Origin: Geodermatophilus tzadiensis
GTDB taxonomy: Bacteria > Actinomycetota > Actinomycetes > Mycobacteriales > Geodermatophilaceae
Direction of reading: 5' to 3'
Assembly (NCBI RefSeq): GCF_003002915.1
Contig: NZ_PVTG01000003.1
Location: 62,001 to 126,000 of the forward strand
DNA: 64,000 nucleotides
Every line of letters begins with the position of its first letter. The first letter of the stretch is position 1. Under the pieces are notes generated by a model that did not search any database, was not told the DNA's origin, and saw nothing but the letters and a program-made list of their open reading frames with translations. Positions 16,627 through 23,844 of the stretch are shown piece by piece. A program made the position numbers and the translations under genes.

Positions 16627-17616
16627 CTACCCGGTCACCGCCAGCGTCGTCCACACCCGGGAGTGCGCCGGGTGCGTCGCCCGGCACGTCAGCTGCACCG
16701 CCTCGGCCGACGGCCGGCTCTCCAGCCGGACGACGACGTCGCCCGTCGGGCCGGCCAGCACCACCTCGAACCGCTCGACGCCCTCGGCCTCCTCGGCGTC
16801 GGTGCCGGGCAGCCGCCGCGACCCGCGCACCGGCAGGTCGTCGACGCCGAGCAGCCCGGTGGCCTCCCGCGCCGCGGCCTGGGCCGCCTGCGCCGGCATG
16901 GCCAGCCCCGCCCGCCCGCGCAGCCAGGGCAGCGCCACCTCGCCGCGGGCGTGCGCGGCCACCACGTCGGCGCCGTCGCCGGGCACCGCGCCGTAGGCGA
17001 AGCCGTGCGGCAGCACCAGCACGTTGGAGGCGAACCGGCACCCGCCCAGGTGGCTGCACTCCCACACGTCGGCCGACGGCATCGCCCGCGCCAGCGGCCG
17101 GCCGCGCAGCGCGCAGCAGGCGTCGTGCTGGCCGTGCGTGCAGACCAGGTAGGTCGGGCCCTCCGCCCGCTCGCCGACCGACCCGTCCCAGGGGACCGAG
17201 AGCAGGTCGGCGTCCTCCGTCCGCGCCGACCACCACAGCCCCTCGCGGCCGGGCCGGCCGTCGGCGTAGGCCCAGCGCCGGCCGGTGTCGGCGAGCCGTT
17301 CCCCGGGACGGCGCACCAGCAGCACCCGCACCCCCTCGGCCCGGGCGCGGGCCGACAGCCGGGCGGCGACACCGGCGTCGAAGCGGGACTGGGTGAGGGC
17401 GTCGCGTCCCCACGGCCCGGGCTGCTCGACGAGCAGCCAGCGCTGCGCCGGGGAGGCCGTGCCCACGGGGGAGTCCCCGCGGGCCGCGGCCGTCACCGAG
17501 CACCGGGTCGCGTCGAGCCGGCCGGCCGGGGTCGAGCGGGAGGCGGCCGGGGCGCTCACCCGGGGCAGGGCCGCGGGCTCACGACCCGGTCCCGAGGGCG
17601 TCGGCACGCTCCCCAT
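16627..17616 (-). CDS. Sucrase/ferredoxin-like protein (thioredoxin-fold 2Fe-2S type)
   Basis: A 329-residue protein of the sucrase/ferredoxin-like family (PF06999). The cysteine pattern is diagnostic: CTHGQHDACCALRG, then WECSHLGGCRFASN followed by VLPHGFAYG, consistent with a thioredoxin-like fold binding a 2Fe-2S cluster. These proteins are thought to carry electrons but no partner is established. The gene's ATG lies inside the 3' end of the JmjC oxygenase gene (38-bp overlap), so it is expressed with it; an electron-donor role toward that oxygenase is an inference from this layout. GGGGAC precedes the start. Confidence 0.85.
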   Translation of the reverse strand: MGSVPTPSGPGREPAALPRVSAPAASRSTPAGRLDATRCSVTAAARGDSPVGTASPAQRWLLVEQPGPWGRDALTQSRFDAGVAARLSARARAEGVRVLLVRRPGERLADTGRRWAYADGRPGREGLWWSARTEDADLLSVPWDGSVGERAEGPTYLVCTHGQHDACCALRGRPLARAMPSADVWECSHLGGCRFASNVLVLPHGFAYGAVPGDGADVVAAHARGEVALPWLRGRAGLAMPAQAAQAAAREATGLLGVDDLPVRGSRRLPGTDAEEAEGVERFEVVLAGPTGDVVVRLESRPSAEAVQLTCRATHPAHSRVWTTLAVTG

Positions 17617-18988
17617 CGTCCCCGCCGGCGTCCGGCGCGGGAGCACCGGGACCGGTCGGGCCCGGCTCCGGAGCGGTGACCGGGACGCCGTCGACCCCGC
17701 CCCGGCCGGGCGAGGACGCGTCGGCGACCAGCGCGATCGACTCGGTCACCAGGCGCCGGGCGAGGGTGAGCCGGTCCTCGGGGTCCAGGCCGGTCAGGTC
17801 GGCGACCTTGAGCTCGCCGGCGGCCAGCAGCGCGGCCAGCGCGGGCCGCGTGGCGGCGGGGAACTCGTGCCGCCGCCGGCCGCCGAGCAGGACCACCCGG
17901 TCCCCGTCGCCGGGGGCCTCGCGCAGCGCCACCCGGAGCCGTCGGCGCAGCCGCAGCACCGAGTCGGGCGTGAGCGCCGCGGCGGCGGTGGCCTGCGCCA
18001 GCGGCGCGACCGGCTCCGGGCGCACCTGCGCCCAGGTCCGCGAGCGCAGCCGGTCGGCCACCTCGTCGGGGTCCACCCGCTCCAGCCAGTCCCCGAGCGC
18101 GGCGACGGCGGCCCGGACCTCGTCGCGCACCGACGCCGGGTCGGACAGGTCCAGGCCCAGCGGCAGCGAGCGGCGCAGCTCCCGGTCCTCGGCGGCCAGC
18201 ACCCGCACCAGGTCCAGCGCCGACTCCGCGGCCGCCCAGCGGGTGACCGGGTGCACGCCGATGGTCAGGTGCGCGCTGGTCTGGCCGAGCGCCACCGCCG
18301 AGTGCAGGTAGCCGCGGGGCAGGTAGAGGGCGTCGCCCGGGCGCAGCACGGCGTCGATCACCGGCTCGCGCTCCGCGGCGGCGGCGACCGCGGCCGACCG
18401 GTCGGTCCAGGGCTGGGTGCGCAGCGGGTCGGGCAGCACCGGCTCGTGGATCGTCCAGTGCTTCTCGCCGGCCACCTGCAGCACGAACACGTCGTGGACG
18501 TCGTAGTGGGGGGAGAAGCCGCGCGAGGACGGCGGGGTGACGTAGGCGTTGACCTGCGTGGGGTGCCCGAGGTCGGCGGCCAGCTGGTCGGCGAACTCGA
18601 TCAGCGGCGGCCAGAGCCGGTGCAGGCCCTGCAGGACGACGGTGCTGCCGTCGGCGAACAACCGCAGCACGCTGTCGGAGGAGACCTGGTCGCCGACCTC
18701 GGCACCGGCGCCACCGGAGCTGGTGAAGCGCGTGGCGTCGACGACCCGGCCGTCCTTGGCGATGCGCAGGAACGGGGTGCGCAGGCCGCGGCGGGAGAGC
18801 AGCTCGTCGACGTCGGCGAGGGTCAGCAGGTCGGCGAAGGACTCACCGGTGTCCTCGGCGCGGGCGAGCAGGGGGCGGCGGGACCAGTGCTGCCCGGCGA
18901 AGACCTCCGGGTCGAGGTGCGTGCACCGGCGCAGGGCCGGGCGGAGGTCGCCTCCGCCCGGCCCGGTGCCTGTCGTGTCCTGGCTCAG
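17579..18988 (-). CDS. JmjC/cupin_4 ribosomal-oxygenase-like dioxygenase, apparent CTG start
   Basis: 2-Oxoglutarate/Fe(II) oxygenase of 469 residues, related to YcfD/RoxA and MINA/NO66 protein hydroxylases. The N-terminal part reads HLDPEVFAGQHWSRRPLL and LLTLADVDELLSRRGLRTP; the JmjC metal site is HYD in FSPHYDVHDVFVLQV plus the distal His in LPRGYLHSA, and KHWTIHEP provides the 2-oxoglutarate strand. A winged-helix-like C-terminal domain follows. The conserved N-terminus has no in-frame ATG, GTG or TTG: the first is a GTG at 18670, past it. A CTG at 18988 overlaps the stop of the repeat-peptide gene (CTGA), so a coupled CTG start is proposed. The C-terminal 40 residues are Gly/Pro/Asp-rich. 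Confidence 0.8.
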   Translation of the reverse strand: MSQDTTGTGPGGGDLRPALRRCTHLDPEVFAGQHWSRRPLLARAEDTGESFADLLTLADVDELLSRRGLRTPFLRIAKDGRVVDATRFTSSGGAGAEVGDQVSSDSVLRLFADGSTVVLQGLHRLWPPLIEFADQLAADLGHPTQVNAYVTPPSSRGFSPHYDVHDVFVLQVAGEKHWTIHEPVLPDPLRTQPWTDRSAAVAAAAEREPVIDAVLRPGDALYLPRGYLHSAVALGQTSAHLTIGVHPVTRWAAAESALDLVRVLAAEDRELRRSLPLGLDLSDPASVRDEVRAAVAALGDWLERVDPDEVADRLRSRTWAQVRPEPVAPLAQATAAAALTPDSVLRLRRRLRVALREAPGDGDRVVLLGGRRRHEFPAATRPALAALLAAGELKVADLTGLDPEDRLTLARRLVTESIALVADASSPGRGGVDGVPVTAPEPGPTGPGAPAPDAGGDDGERADALGTGS

Positions 18989-19320
18989 GCCGAACCGTCC
19001 GCACCGCCGTCGGCGCCACCGTCGGCACCGCCGTCCGAACCGCCACCCGCGGCGCCGCCGTCGGCCGGGCCGTGACCCGCGCCGCCGTCAGCACCGCCGT
19101 CAGCACCGCCGTCGGCGCCACCGTCAGCACCGCCGTCGGCGCCACCGTCGGCGCCACCGTCCGAGCCGCCACCCGCGGCGCCGCCGTCGGCCGGGCCGTG
19201 ACCCGCGCCGCCGTCAGCACCACCGTCGGCGCCGCCGTCCTGGTGGCCCGGCGTGCCCTCGCCCGCGCCGCTGTCGGCCGGACCCTCCACGCTGGTCATG
19301 TCGTCGTCGTCGAGCGCCAT
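18985..19320 (-). CDS. Small acidic Asp/Gly/Ala repeat protein, possible modified-peptide precursor
   Basis: A 111-residue protein unlike anything else in the window. Residues 1-27 form a non-repetitive lead (MALDDDDMTSVEG...PGHQ); the rest is made of DGGA tetrads broken twice by GHGPADGGAAGGGS, in two 42-residue periods. It contains no Lys, Arg, Cys or aromatic residue, and only three His, so it is strongly acidic and disordered. GGAGGAG six bases before the ATG is the best ribosome site in the neighbourhood, implying strong translation. Its stop overlaps the apparent start of the JmjC oxygenase gene. Asp or His in the repeats are natural targets for such oxygenases, so a precursor/enzyme pair is possible; it could instead be a cation-binding or structural protein. 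Confidence 0.75.
   Translation of the reverse strand: MALDDDDMTSVEGPADSGAGEGTPGHQDGGADGGADGGAGHGPADGGAAGGGSDGGADGGADGGADGGADGGADGGADGGAGHGPADGGAAGGGSDGGADGGADGGADGSA
19031..19221 (-). repeat. Direct repeat with 126-bp period inside the acidic repeat gene
   Basis: A block of about 65 bp (from 19031) is repeated almost exactly 126 bp further on (from 19157), differing at one base near its start. Between the copies lie short 12-bp units encoding DGGA. Such arrays change length by slippage, so the copy number probably differs between strains. Confidence 0.85.
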
Positions 19321-19480
19321 CGAGCTCCTCCGGGGATCCGGGTCGGGACCGTCCGCCGGACGACGGTCGGTCGTGTCCCACCTAACCCGTTCGGCACCCC
19401 GCCACACATGGCCCGACCTGCCGTTTCACGACACGCGCGGGCACCCCGCCCACGGCGTGCCGGAGCCCGCGGCGGGCGGC

Positions 19481-19514
19481 TACGCTCCCCGGGTCGGTCC
19501 GAACAGGTGTTCGA
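19481..19514 (+). promoter_or_regulatory. Promoter -10 and LexA box of dinB
   Basis: CCGAACAGGTGTTCGA at 19499-19514 matches the actinobacterial LexA operator TCGAAC-N4-GTTCGA at all but the first base. A TACGCT hexamer (TANNNT) lies at 19481-19486, 12 bases upstream of the box. The box runs into the GAGGAGAG ribosome site of dinB, so LexA would block early transcription. Confidence 0.78.
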
Positions 19515-19529
19515 GGAGAGGGGTGCGGC

Positions 19530-20753
19530 GTGGCGCCGTCGCGGGGGCGGGCGGAGGGGTGCGGCGTGCTGCACGTCGACATGGACGCCTTCTTCGCCAG
19601 CGTCGAGGTGCGCCGGCACCCCGAGCTGGCCGGCACCCCGGTCATCGTGGGCGGCGCGGGCAACCGCGGGGTGGTCACCTCGGCCACCTACGAGGCCCGG
19701 GCGTACGGCGTGCACGCCGCCATGCCGACGGCGCGGGCGCTGCGGCTGTGCCCCACGGCCACCGTGCTGCCGGGGGACGTGGCGCTCTACGCCGAGGTCT
19801 CCCGGTCGGTCATGGCGCTGTTCCGCTCGATCACCCCGCTGGTGGAGCCGCTGAGCCTGGACGAGGCGTTCCTCGACGTCTCCGGTGCCGGCCGCCGGCT
19901 GGGCGACGCCGCCGAGATCGGCGAGTACCTGCGCGCCCGGGTCTTCGACGAGCAGGGCATCACCTGCTCGGTCGGGGTGGCCGGCACCAAGTTCGTCGCC
20001 AAGCTGGCCTCCACCCGCGCCAAGCCCGACGGGCTGCTCGTCGTCCGCCCGGCCGAGGTCATCGACTTCCTGCACCCGCTGCCGGTCGGCGCGCTGTGGG
20101 GCGTGGGCGCGAAGACCGAGGAGGTGCTGCTGCGGCTGGGGCTGCGCACCGTCGGTGACCTCGCGCACGTCCCGGCCCGCACCCTGCAGCGGGCGGTGGG
20201 CCCCGCGGCGGGCAGCCACCTGCACGAGCTGGCGTGGGGCCGCGACCCGCGGCGGGTGGTGCCCGACGAGCCGGAGCGGTCCACCGGGCACGAGGAGACC
20301 TTCGGCACCGACGTCGACGACCCCGCGGTGGTCCACCGGGAGCTGCTGCGGCTGGCGGAGCGGACGGCGGGCCGGCTGCGCGCGGGGGGCTGGCTGGCCC
20401 GCACCGTGACGATCAAGGTCCGCTTCGCCGACTTCACCACGATCACCCGCAGCCGCACCCTCGGCGTCCCCACCGACGTCGGGCAGGAGCTGTACGAGAC
20501 CGCCCGGGCGCTCTTCGACGCCCTCGGCCTGGACCGGGCGCGCATCCGGCTGGTCGGCGTGCGTGCCGAGCGGCTGGTGGACGCCGGGTCGGCGCCCCGC
20601 CAGCTCGAGCTCGGCGCCCGCGAGCACGGCCGCCGCGACGCCGAGCTGGCCGCCGACCGGGCCGCCCGGCGGTTCGGTGCCGGCGCCGTCCGCCCCGCCA
20701 CCCTGCTGCACCGCGACGGCGACCGACGGGTCCGCGACCACCCGCGGGGGTGA
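19530..20753 (+). CDS. dinB: DNA polymerase IV (Y family)
   Basis: Translesion polymerase of 407 residues. Catalytic carboxylates are in LHVDMDAFFASVE (near residue 16) and LSLDEAFLDVSG (near residue 110); the steric region and palm continue with GVAGTKFVAKLAST, the helix-hairpin-helix reads VGALWGVGAKTEEVL, and the little-finger domain follows from about residue 245. GTG start with GAGGAGAG about nine bases upstream. The LexA box just before it puts it in the same regulon as dnaE2, 10 kb away. DUF3040 follows, an order often seen just upstream of actinobacterial mraZ regions. Confidence 0.92.
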   Translation: MAPSRGRAEGCGVLHVDMDAFFASVEVRRHPELAGTPVIVGGAGNRGVVTSATYEARAYGVHAAMPTARALRLCPTATVLPGDVALYAEVSRSVMALFRSITPLVEPLSLDEAFLDVSGAGRRLGDAAEIGEYLRARVFDEQGITCSVGVAGTKFVAKLASTRAKPDGLLVVRPAEVIDFLHPLPVGALWGVGAKTEEVLLRLGLRTVGDLAHVPARTLQRAVGPAAGSHLHELAWGRDPRRVVPDEPERSTGHEETFGTDVDDPAVVHRELLRLAERTAGRLRAGGWLARTVTIKVRFADFTTITRSRTLGVPTDVGQELYETARALFDALGLDRARIRLVGVRAERLVDAGSAPRQLELGAREHGRRDAELAADRAARRFGAGAVRPATLLHRDGDRRVRDHPRG

Positions 20754-20826
20754 TCACGCAAGCCGCCCGGCGGGTCGCCGCGCGCTCGCCTTTCGCACCC
20801 TGCATACGCCTCGTATCCTCGTGGGT

Positions 20827-20849
20827 ACCGCCGGGGGGACCCCGGCGGT
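20827..20849 (+). terminator. Perfect hairpin between dinB and DUF3040
   Basis: ACCGCCGGGG and CCCCGGCGGT pair perfectly (10 bp) around a GGA loop. It lies 74 bases after the dinB stop and 28 before the DUF3040 start, so it could end dinB transcription or act in the DUF3040 leader. No U-tract follows. Confidence 0.5.
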
Positions 20850-20876
20850 ATTGGCTTGACCCACCTGGAGGTAGCG

Positions 20877-21275
20877 GTGCCGCTCTCCGAGCACGAGCAG
20901 CGACTGCTGGAGCAGATCGAGCGCGCCCTCGTCGACGACGATCCCAAGTTCGCCTCCTCCGTCCGCACGGGTGATCGCAGGCTCAAGGCCCGGCGGAAGC
21001 TGCAACTCGGTGCGCTGCTGGTGCTGGTGGGTCTGGCCGTCCTCGTCGGTGGCGCCGTCGCCCCGTCCGTGCCGCTGGGGGTCCTCGGCTTCCTGGTGAT
21101 GTTCGGCGGCGCCGCTCTCGGCGTCCTCAACTACCGCAGCGCCACCGGCGCGGTCGAGGCCGGTCCGGCCGGCGCCCGCGGCGGCAGCACCGCCCGCGGC
21201 CGGGGCGGCAAGCCCCGCCGGCAGCCGCTGAAGAACCGGCTCGAGGAGCGCTTCCGCCGCCGCTACGACCAGTAG
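20877..21275 (+). CDS. DUF3040 family membrane protein
   Basis: A 132-residue actinobacterial protein. It opens with the DUF3040 signature PLSEHEQRLLEQIERAL and DDPKFASSVR, followed by two hydrophobic helices (about residues 42-62 and 65-82) separated by a short turn, then a basic Arg/Gly-rich cytoplasmic tail. The function is unknown; the family is widespread near dcw genes and dinB. GTG start with GGAGG six bases upstream. A very strong hairpin follows the stop codon and the next gene is convergent. Confidence 0.85.
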   Translation: MPLSEHEQRLLEQIERALVDDDPKFASSVRTGDRRLKARRKLQLGALLVLVGLAVLVGGAVAPSVPLGVLGFLVMFGGAALGVLNYRSATGAVEAGPAGARGGSTARGRGGKPRRQPLKNRLEERFRRRYDQ

Positions 21276-21287
21276 CACCCCGACCGT

Positions 21288-21327
21288 CGCCGACGGCCGC
21301 CGTCCCCCGGGACGGCGGCCGTCGGCG
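21288..21327. terminator. Very strong bidirectional terminator hairpin
   Basis: A perfect 19-bp GC-rich stem (arms 21288-21306 and 21309-21327) with a 2-base centre lies 12 bases after the DUF3040 stop, in the gap between convergent genes. The arms contain CGACGGCCGCCGTCCC and its complement. Confidence 0.85.
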
Positions 21328-21420
21328 TTCTCGCGGCCTGAGCGCGGCGTCCCCGGTTCCCGCTGCAGGGGCCCACCGCCGGGCGTGCGAGCGGTGGGGC
21401 CGCGCCGCCCGGGTCCTCCC

Positions 21421-23844
21421 TCAGGCGGTGCTGCGGCGGCGCGGGGCCCGGGCGGCGACACCGGTGCGGACGGCGTCGCCGAGCGAGGCCGGCCACAGCA
21501 GCGCCCGCACCCGCACCCGGGCCGGCACCGCCGCGACCAGCCCGCGCCGCGCCGCGGCCAGCGCGTCGCGCAGCGCCGGGTCGGTGGCCGCGCCGGGGCG
21601 GCCGTAGCTGGTCGCCTCCTCCGCGCGCGCCAGCCGCCCGACAGCGTCGGCCGCGCCGGGGGCGCCGGCGCGGTGCACGCCCGCTCCGGGCGCCCGGCCG
21701 GCACCGAGGGTCCGGGCCAGGGCGGTGGCCTGCTGCCGGGGCGTGTGGGCCGGGTCCCAGGGCAGGCCGAGGTCGCGGGCCGTGGCCGCCAGCTCGTCCC
21801 ACAGCGCGGCCGGGCCACCGTCGGCCAGCCGCCGGCGCCGCTGCAGCGCGCGGGCGCCGGCCGGGGCGGCCACCAGTGCGGCCAGCCCGAGGAGCACCCC
21901 CGCGCCGACCAGCACCGGGCGGGCCGAGCCGGCGTCGGCGGTGGCGCCCTGCCCCTGCGGCGTGGCGCCGTCGACCCGGTCGGTCTGCGGAGTCGGCGCG
22001 GGCGCGGGCGCGGTGGGCGCGGTCGGTACGTCGGTCGGCCGCTCCAGGACCTCCTGGTCGGCCGGCCGTGGCGCCCACGGCAGCTCGACGGCGCGCTCGG
22101 TGTCGATCGGCGTCGGGTCGAAGGCGATCCAGCCGAGGTCGTCGAAGTAGACCTCCACCCAGGCGTGCGCGTCGTCGCTGGTCACCATCCGGCCGCCGTC
22201 GGGCTGCACCCGGCCGGGCGTGTAGCCCAGTGCCACCCGGGCGGGGATGCCGGCGGCGCGGACCATCGCGGCCATCGCGCCGGCGTACTGCTCGCAGTAG
22301 CCCTGCTTGAGGCGCAGGAAGTCGGCGAGGTCGTCGCCGCTGGTGCCCGGGGCGGTCGAGAGGGAGTAGACGAAGCCGTTCTGGCGGGAGAAGGAGTCGT
22401 GGATGGCGCGCACGGCGTCGTACGGCGTCGCCGCGCCCGCGGTGAGCGTCGCCACCAGCTCGGTCACCTCGGGGGCGAGCGGCGGCAGGGCGGTGTCGCG
22501 CTCCCGCAGCGGGGAGTCCACCGGCAGCGGCCCCGACGCGCGCAGCTCCTCCTCGGTGGGCTGCGGCTCGACGGCGGTGACCGTGTAGCCGACGCCGGCG
22601 GTGGTGGCGTCGCGGCCGAACACCGTGCCGGTGGCCGGGTCGAACCGCCAGGCCTCGGGGTCGTCGATGTCCACCCGCAACGGCGAGGCCGGCACCGGCA
22701 GGAACCGGTCGTCGTGGCCGACGGCGGTCACCGACACCGCGACCTCCCGGCCGCCGCGACCCCCGGGCAGGGGAGCGAGGTCCTCGTCCTGCGCCACCGA
22801 CGCCTCGCCGTCGAGGTTGCCCAGCGTCCAGCCCTCCTCGGCGTCGTACACGTCGAGGGTCACCACCCGCAGGTAGCCGGGATCGAGCACCGAGCTGTCG
22901 ACCTGCAGCAGGTCGATCGGCTCGGGCAGGGTGAGCTGTCCCTGCAGCGCCGCCGCGGGGTCGAGCGCGGTGCCGGTGGCGCCGCCGCCCCCGACGCCGG
23001 GGCCGAAGCCCGCCGCCAGCCGGCCCTCGGGGAGGGTGGGCACCAGGGCGCCGAGCACCAGCCCGGCCACCAGCGCGACGCCGGCGGTGGCCGCGGCCGC
23101 GGTCCCGCCCCGCCCGCCGCCCGGCCGCCCGGAACGCTCGGCCAGCCGCCGCGCCTGGTCGGCCCACAGCAGCAGCGCCAGCCCGGCCGCCGGGGCGGCC
23201 AGCGCCAGCAGTCCGACGTCCCCGGTGACCGTGCTGACCGGCACGCAGAACAGCACGAGCAGGCCGAGCCCGGCCAGGGCCGGCTGCCGCCCGCCGACGG
23301 CGACCAGGTCGACGGTGACCGCCACCAGCCCGACCAGCAGCACGGTCAGCGCCAGCAGCCCGGTCAGCGGCAGCGCCGGGGTCGACTGCTCCCGGATCTC
23401 GGCCGAGCCGTCGAGCAGCACGCGGCCCAGGGCGTCGACCGAGACGGGCGTCGGCAGCCAGCCGCCCAGCGCCCGCCCCGGCGCGAACTGCGCGGTCAGC
23501 AGGCAGGTGAGCAGCCCCAGCTGCCCGAGCGGCACCAGCGGGACGGCGACGGCCGACACCCGGGCCGGAGCCGGCCGCCCGCCCGAGGCCCACGCCCACA
23601 GCGCCGGCCCGGCGGCGCGCAGCAGCAGCCCGCCGGCCCCGACGACGGCGATCGCCGCCAGCGCGGGCAGCAACCAGGCGGGACGGACGAACACCGGCCC
23701 GAGCGAGCAGGTGCCCAGCGCGGTCGCGGTCGCGGCGGCCAGCGTGGTGCCGCCGTCGCGCCGCAGCGTCCCCGGCGGCAGCGGCGCGTCGGCCCGGGGC
23801 GGCGGGGGCGGCGTCCGGACGGGGGGCGGGGCGAGGGCGGTCAC
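21421..23844 (-). CDS. TgpA-like transglutaminase membrane protein
   Basis: Membrane protein of 807 residues. The N-terminal part has about six hydrophobic helices (between residues 35 and 240), then an extracytoplasmic region with the transglutaminase core: Cys in KQGYCEQYAGAM, His in DDAHAWVEVYF and Asp in IAFDPTP complete the triad. A single C-terminal helix (VLVGAGVLLGLAALVA) precedes a DUF4129-like cytoplasmic tail. Together with DUF58 and MoxR genes this is the common TgpA module, thought to act on cell-envelope proteins. The GTG start overlaps the DUF58 stop by GTGA. Confidence 0.9.
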   Translation of the reverse strand: MTALAPPPVRTPPPPPRADAPLPPGTLRRDGGTTLAAATATALGTCSLGPVFVRPAWLLPALAAIAVVGAGGLLLRAAGPALWAWASGGRPAPARVSAVAVPLVPLGQLGLLTCLLTAQFAPGRALGGWLPTPVSVDALGRVLLDGSAEIREQSTPALPLTGLLALTVLLVGLVAVTVDLVAVGGRQPALAGLGLLVLFCVPVSTVTGDVGLLALAAPAAGLALLLWADQARRLAERSGRPGGGRGGTAAAATAGVALVAGLVLGALVPTLPEGRLAAGFGPGVGGGGATGTALDPAAALQGQLTLPEPIDLLQVDSSVLDPGYLRVVTLDVYDAEEGWTLGNLDGEASVAQDEDLAPLPGGRGGREVAVSVTAVGHDDRFLPVPASPLRVDIDDPEAWRFDPATGTVFGRDATTAGVGYTVTAVEPQPTEEELRASGPLPVDSPLRERDTALPPLAPEVTELVATLTAGAATPYDAVRAIHDSFSRQNGFVYSLSTAPGTSGDDLADFLRLKQGYCEQYAGAMAAMVRAAGIPARVALGYTPGRVQPDGGRMVTSDDAHAWVEVYFDDLGWIAFDPTPIDTERAVELPWAPRPADQEVLERPTDVPTAPTAPAPAPTPQTDRVDGATPQGQGATADAGSARPVLVGAGVLLGLAALVAAPAGARALQRRRRLADGGPAALWDELAATARDLGLPWDPAHTPRQQATALARTLGAGRAPGAGVHRAGAPGAADAVGRLARAEEATSYGRPGAATDPALRDALAAARRGLVAAVPARVRVRALLWPASLGDAVRTGVAARAPRRRSTA

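Noticed and set aside
18843..19223. Alternative Thr/Ala/Val-rich frame through the DGGA repeats
   Set aside because: The frame used by the repeat protein has the strong ribosome site and an acidic, regular product; the alternative has no ribosome site and runs out of frame into the oxygenase gene.
18985..19240. CRISPR array
   Set aside because: The repeats are in frame, lack unique spacers of constant length, and encode a protein; no cas genes are nearby.
18985..19320. RTX-type calcium-binding repeats
   Set aside because: DGGA tetrads lack the GGxGxDxUx nonapeptide pattern and there is no type I secretion gene nearby.
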